Assembly (NCBI GenBank): GCA_022820625.1
Contig: JAJEFE010000088.1
Location: forward strand, 1-64,000
Length of the DNA stretch: 64,000 bases
Source: Gammaproteobacteria bacterium
Lineage (GTDB): Bacteria; Pseudomonadota; Gammaproteobacteria; Steroidobacterales; Rariloculaceae
Direction of reading: 5' to 3'
Made by a program: the position numbers and the translations under genes. This document shows positions 62,535 through 64,000 of the stretch, piece by piece. The notes under the pieces are model-generated. The model ran no database searches, was not told where the DNA came from, and worked only from the letters and a program-made list of their open reading frames with translations. The first letter of the stretch is position 1, and each line of letters begins with the position of its first letter.

Positions 62535-64000
62535 TTGACAGCCTTGATCCGCACAAAGAATGCACCATTGACCGCCCTTGCCCCCGCAGGAGCCTTCGCG
62601 GCGCCCCTGATGTTGATCCTGGGACTGGTATTCCTGGTTCCCGGGCCGACTCGTGCGCAGCAACCCAATATCCTGTTGATCATTGTCGATGATGTCGGAT
62701 TCTCCGACCTTGGCGCCTACGGGGGCGAAATTCGTACGCCCAACCTGGACCGGCTCGCCCGGACCGGAGTGCAACTGACGAACTTTCACTCCGCCGCCAC
62801 CTGCGGACCGACCCGGGCGATGCTCATGACGGGACTGCACCCGCATGAGGTCGGGCTGGGGAGCTTCGGCACCCGGCTCGCAGGCGCCCCCGAGTTGCAC
62901 GGCCTGCCGGGGTACCTCGGCCGCCTGGAAGAAAGCGTCACCATGGTCACGGAGTTGATCGACGCGGCCGGCTACGACACCTACATGGCCGGCAAGTGGC
63001 ACCTGGGCGGCGGCGCCAACGATCCCAGCGTGCGCGGCTTCGACCGCACCTTCGCGCTGATGGACGGAGGCGCCAGCCACTACGCCGATGCAACGGGCGT
63101 CTACCTCGGCATGGCCACCTACACGCAGGACGGAGAACGCGTCGAGGAACTGCCGCCGGATTTCTTCTCCAGCCGTTTCTACACCGACACCCTGATCGAG
63201 TACCTGCAATCCGGCCGCGACAGCGACAACCCGTTCTTCGCCTACCTGTCATTCACCGCGCCCCACTGGCCGCTGCACGCGCCCGACGAGTGGCTTGCGC
63301 GGACGCGGGGCCGATACGACGCCGGTTGGGACGAGATTCGAGCGCAGCGCCTGGCACGGCTCAGGGAACTCGGCCTGATATCGGCTGAACACACCCCGTT
63401 CCAATCCCCCTCGATCCCTTCCTGGGACGAACTGAGCGAGCTGGCGAAGCGAGTAGAAGCCAGGCGGATGGAAGTCTACGCCGCCATGGTCGAGAACCTG
63501 GACTACCACGTCGGCCGGGTTCTCGAACAACTGGAGACGATGGATGAACGAGACGAGACGGTCATCCTGTTCCTGTCGGATAACGGGCCCGAGGCCGAGG
63601 AACTGGTCGAAGGCGACCGGCTGTACTGGATTCCGGCAACGTTCGATAACCGCTACGAGAACATGGGGCGCCCCGGATCCCACATCATGCTGGGCCGGGG
63701 CTGGGCCCAGACCTCCGCCACGCCGCTGCGCATGTACAAGCGCTACACGACCGAAGGGGGCTTGCGGGTTCCCGCCTTTGTGCACCACGGCTCCTTCGCG
63801 AGGCAGGGCGAACGCAACGGGGAACTGATCACACCCATGGACCTGGCGCCGACGCTGCTGGACCTGGCCGGCATCGACCCCGCAGACCATCCCGTTGCAC
63901 GAGAAATGCGCGGACAGTCTCTGCTGCCGTACCTGGTCGGGGACAACCCGGAAGTTTTCGAAGGAGAGCGCCCTGTAGGCTGGGAAATGTACAGCCACCG
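62535..64000 (+). CDS. Secreted sulfatase (arylsulfatase family), truncated by window end; TTG start proposed
   Basis: QQPNILLIIVDDVGFSDLGAYGGEIRTPNLDRLARTGVQLTNFHSAATCGPTRAMLMTGLHPHEVGLG: formylglycine motif CGPTR; GKWHLGGG. Confidence 0.9.
   Translation, partial: MTALIRTKNAPLTALAPAGAFAAPLMLILGLVFLVPGPTRAQQPNILLIIVDDVGFSDLGAYGGEIRTPNLDRLARTGVQLTNFHSAATCGPTRAMLMTGLHPHEVGLGSFGTRLAGAPELHGLPGYLGRLEESVTMVTELIDAAGYDTYMAGKWHLGGGANDPSVRGFDRTFALMDGGASHYADATGVYLGMATYTQDGERVEELPPDFFSSRFYTDTLIEYLQSGRDSDNPFFAYLSFTAPHWPLHAPDEWLARTRGRYDAGWDEIRAQRLARLRELGLISAEHTPFQSPSIPSWDELSELAKRVEARRMEVYAAMVENLDYHVGRVLEQLETMDERDETVILFLSDNGPEAEELVEGDRLYWIPATFDNRYENMGRPGSHIMLGRGWAQTSATPLRMYKRYTTEGGLRVPAFVHHGSFARQGERNGELITPMDLAPTLLDLAGIDPADHPVAREMRGQSLLPYLVGDNPEVFEGERPVGWEMYSH

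Noticed and set aside
1-64000. CRISPR arrays, tRNA/rRNA genes, integrases or transposases
   Set aside because: Looked for regularly spaced repeats, tRNA-like cloverleaf/CCA ends and DDE/tyrosine-recombinase motifs; none recognised by eye. A tRNAscan/Infernal/ISfinder run would be needed to exclude them fully.

Overview
This is a 64 kb, high-GC, densely coded bacterial window, probably from an uncultured Gammaproteobacterium-like organism (inferred from gene content; no marker gene is present). No rRNA, tRNA, CRISPR array or transposase was recognised. I support about 50 intact genes. The intact genes include:
- a sterol C-24 methyltransferase-like gene
- a DCD-fold protein with a C-terminal TM helix, beside a NERD-helicase
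- a DprA-like gene
- two TonB-dependent receptors, one under a TPP riboswitch
- a TonB receptor / NCS1 permease / hydantoinase / DUF917 / arginase cluster
- an operon of a HACL/ILVBL-type TPP enzyme, a CoA-transferase and an NDP-forming acyl-CoA ligase
- a cytochrome P450 and a non-canonical Nramp-like transporter
- four VapBC-type modules, a RES/antitoxin pair and other toxin-antitoxin remnants.
Gene scars are unusually frequent. I identify truncated remnants of SMT, TumE, VapC, PRTase, M55 peptidase, DUF1080, OsmC, DinB and a VOC protein. In one mosaic, doxX sits exactly between the start and end of a second, eroded tumE-tumA copy. The most interesting items are the bacterial SMT with a 96%-identical second partial copy whose differences are almost all synonymous, the DCD-TM protein lacking the catalytic Glu, the truncated PRTase still coupled to dprA, the doxX/tumA mosaic and the catabolic TBDR-NCS1-HyuA-DUF917 operon.
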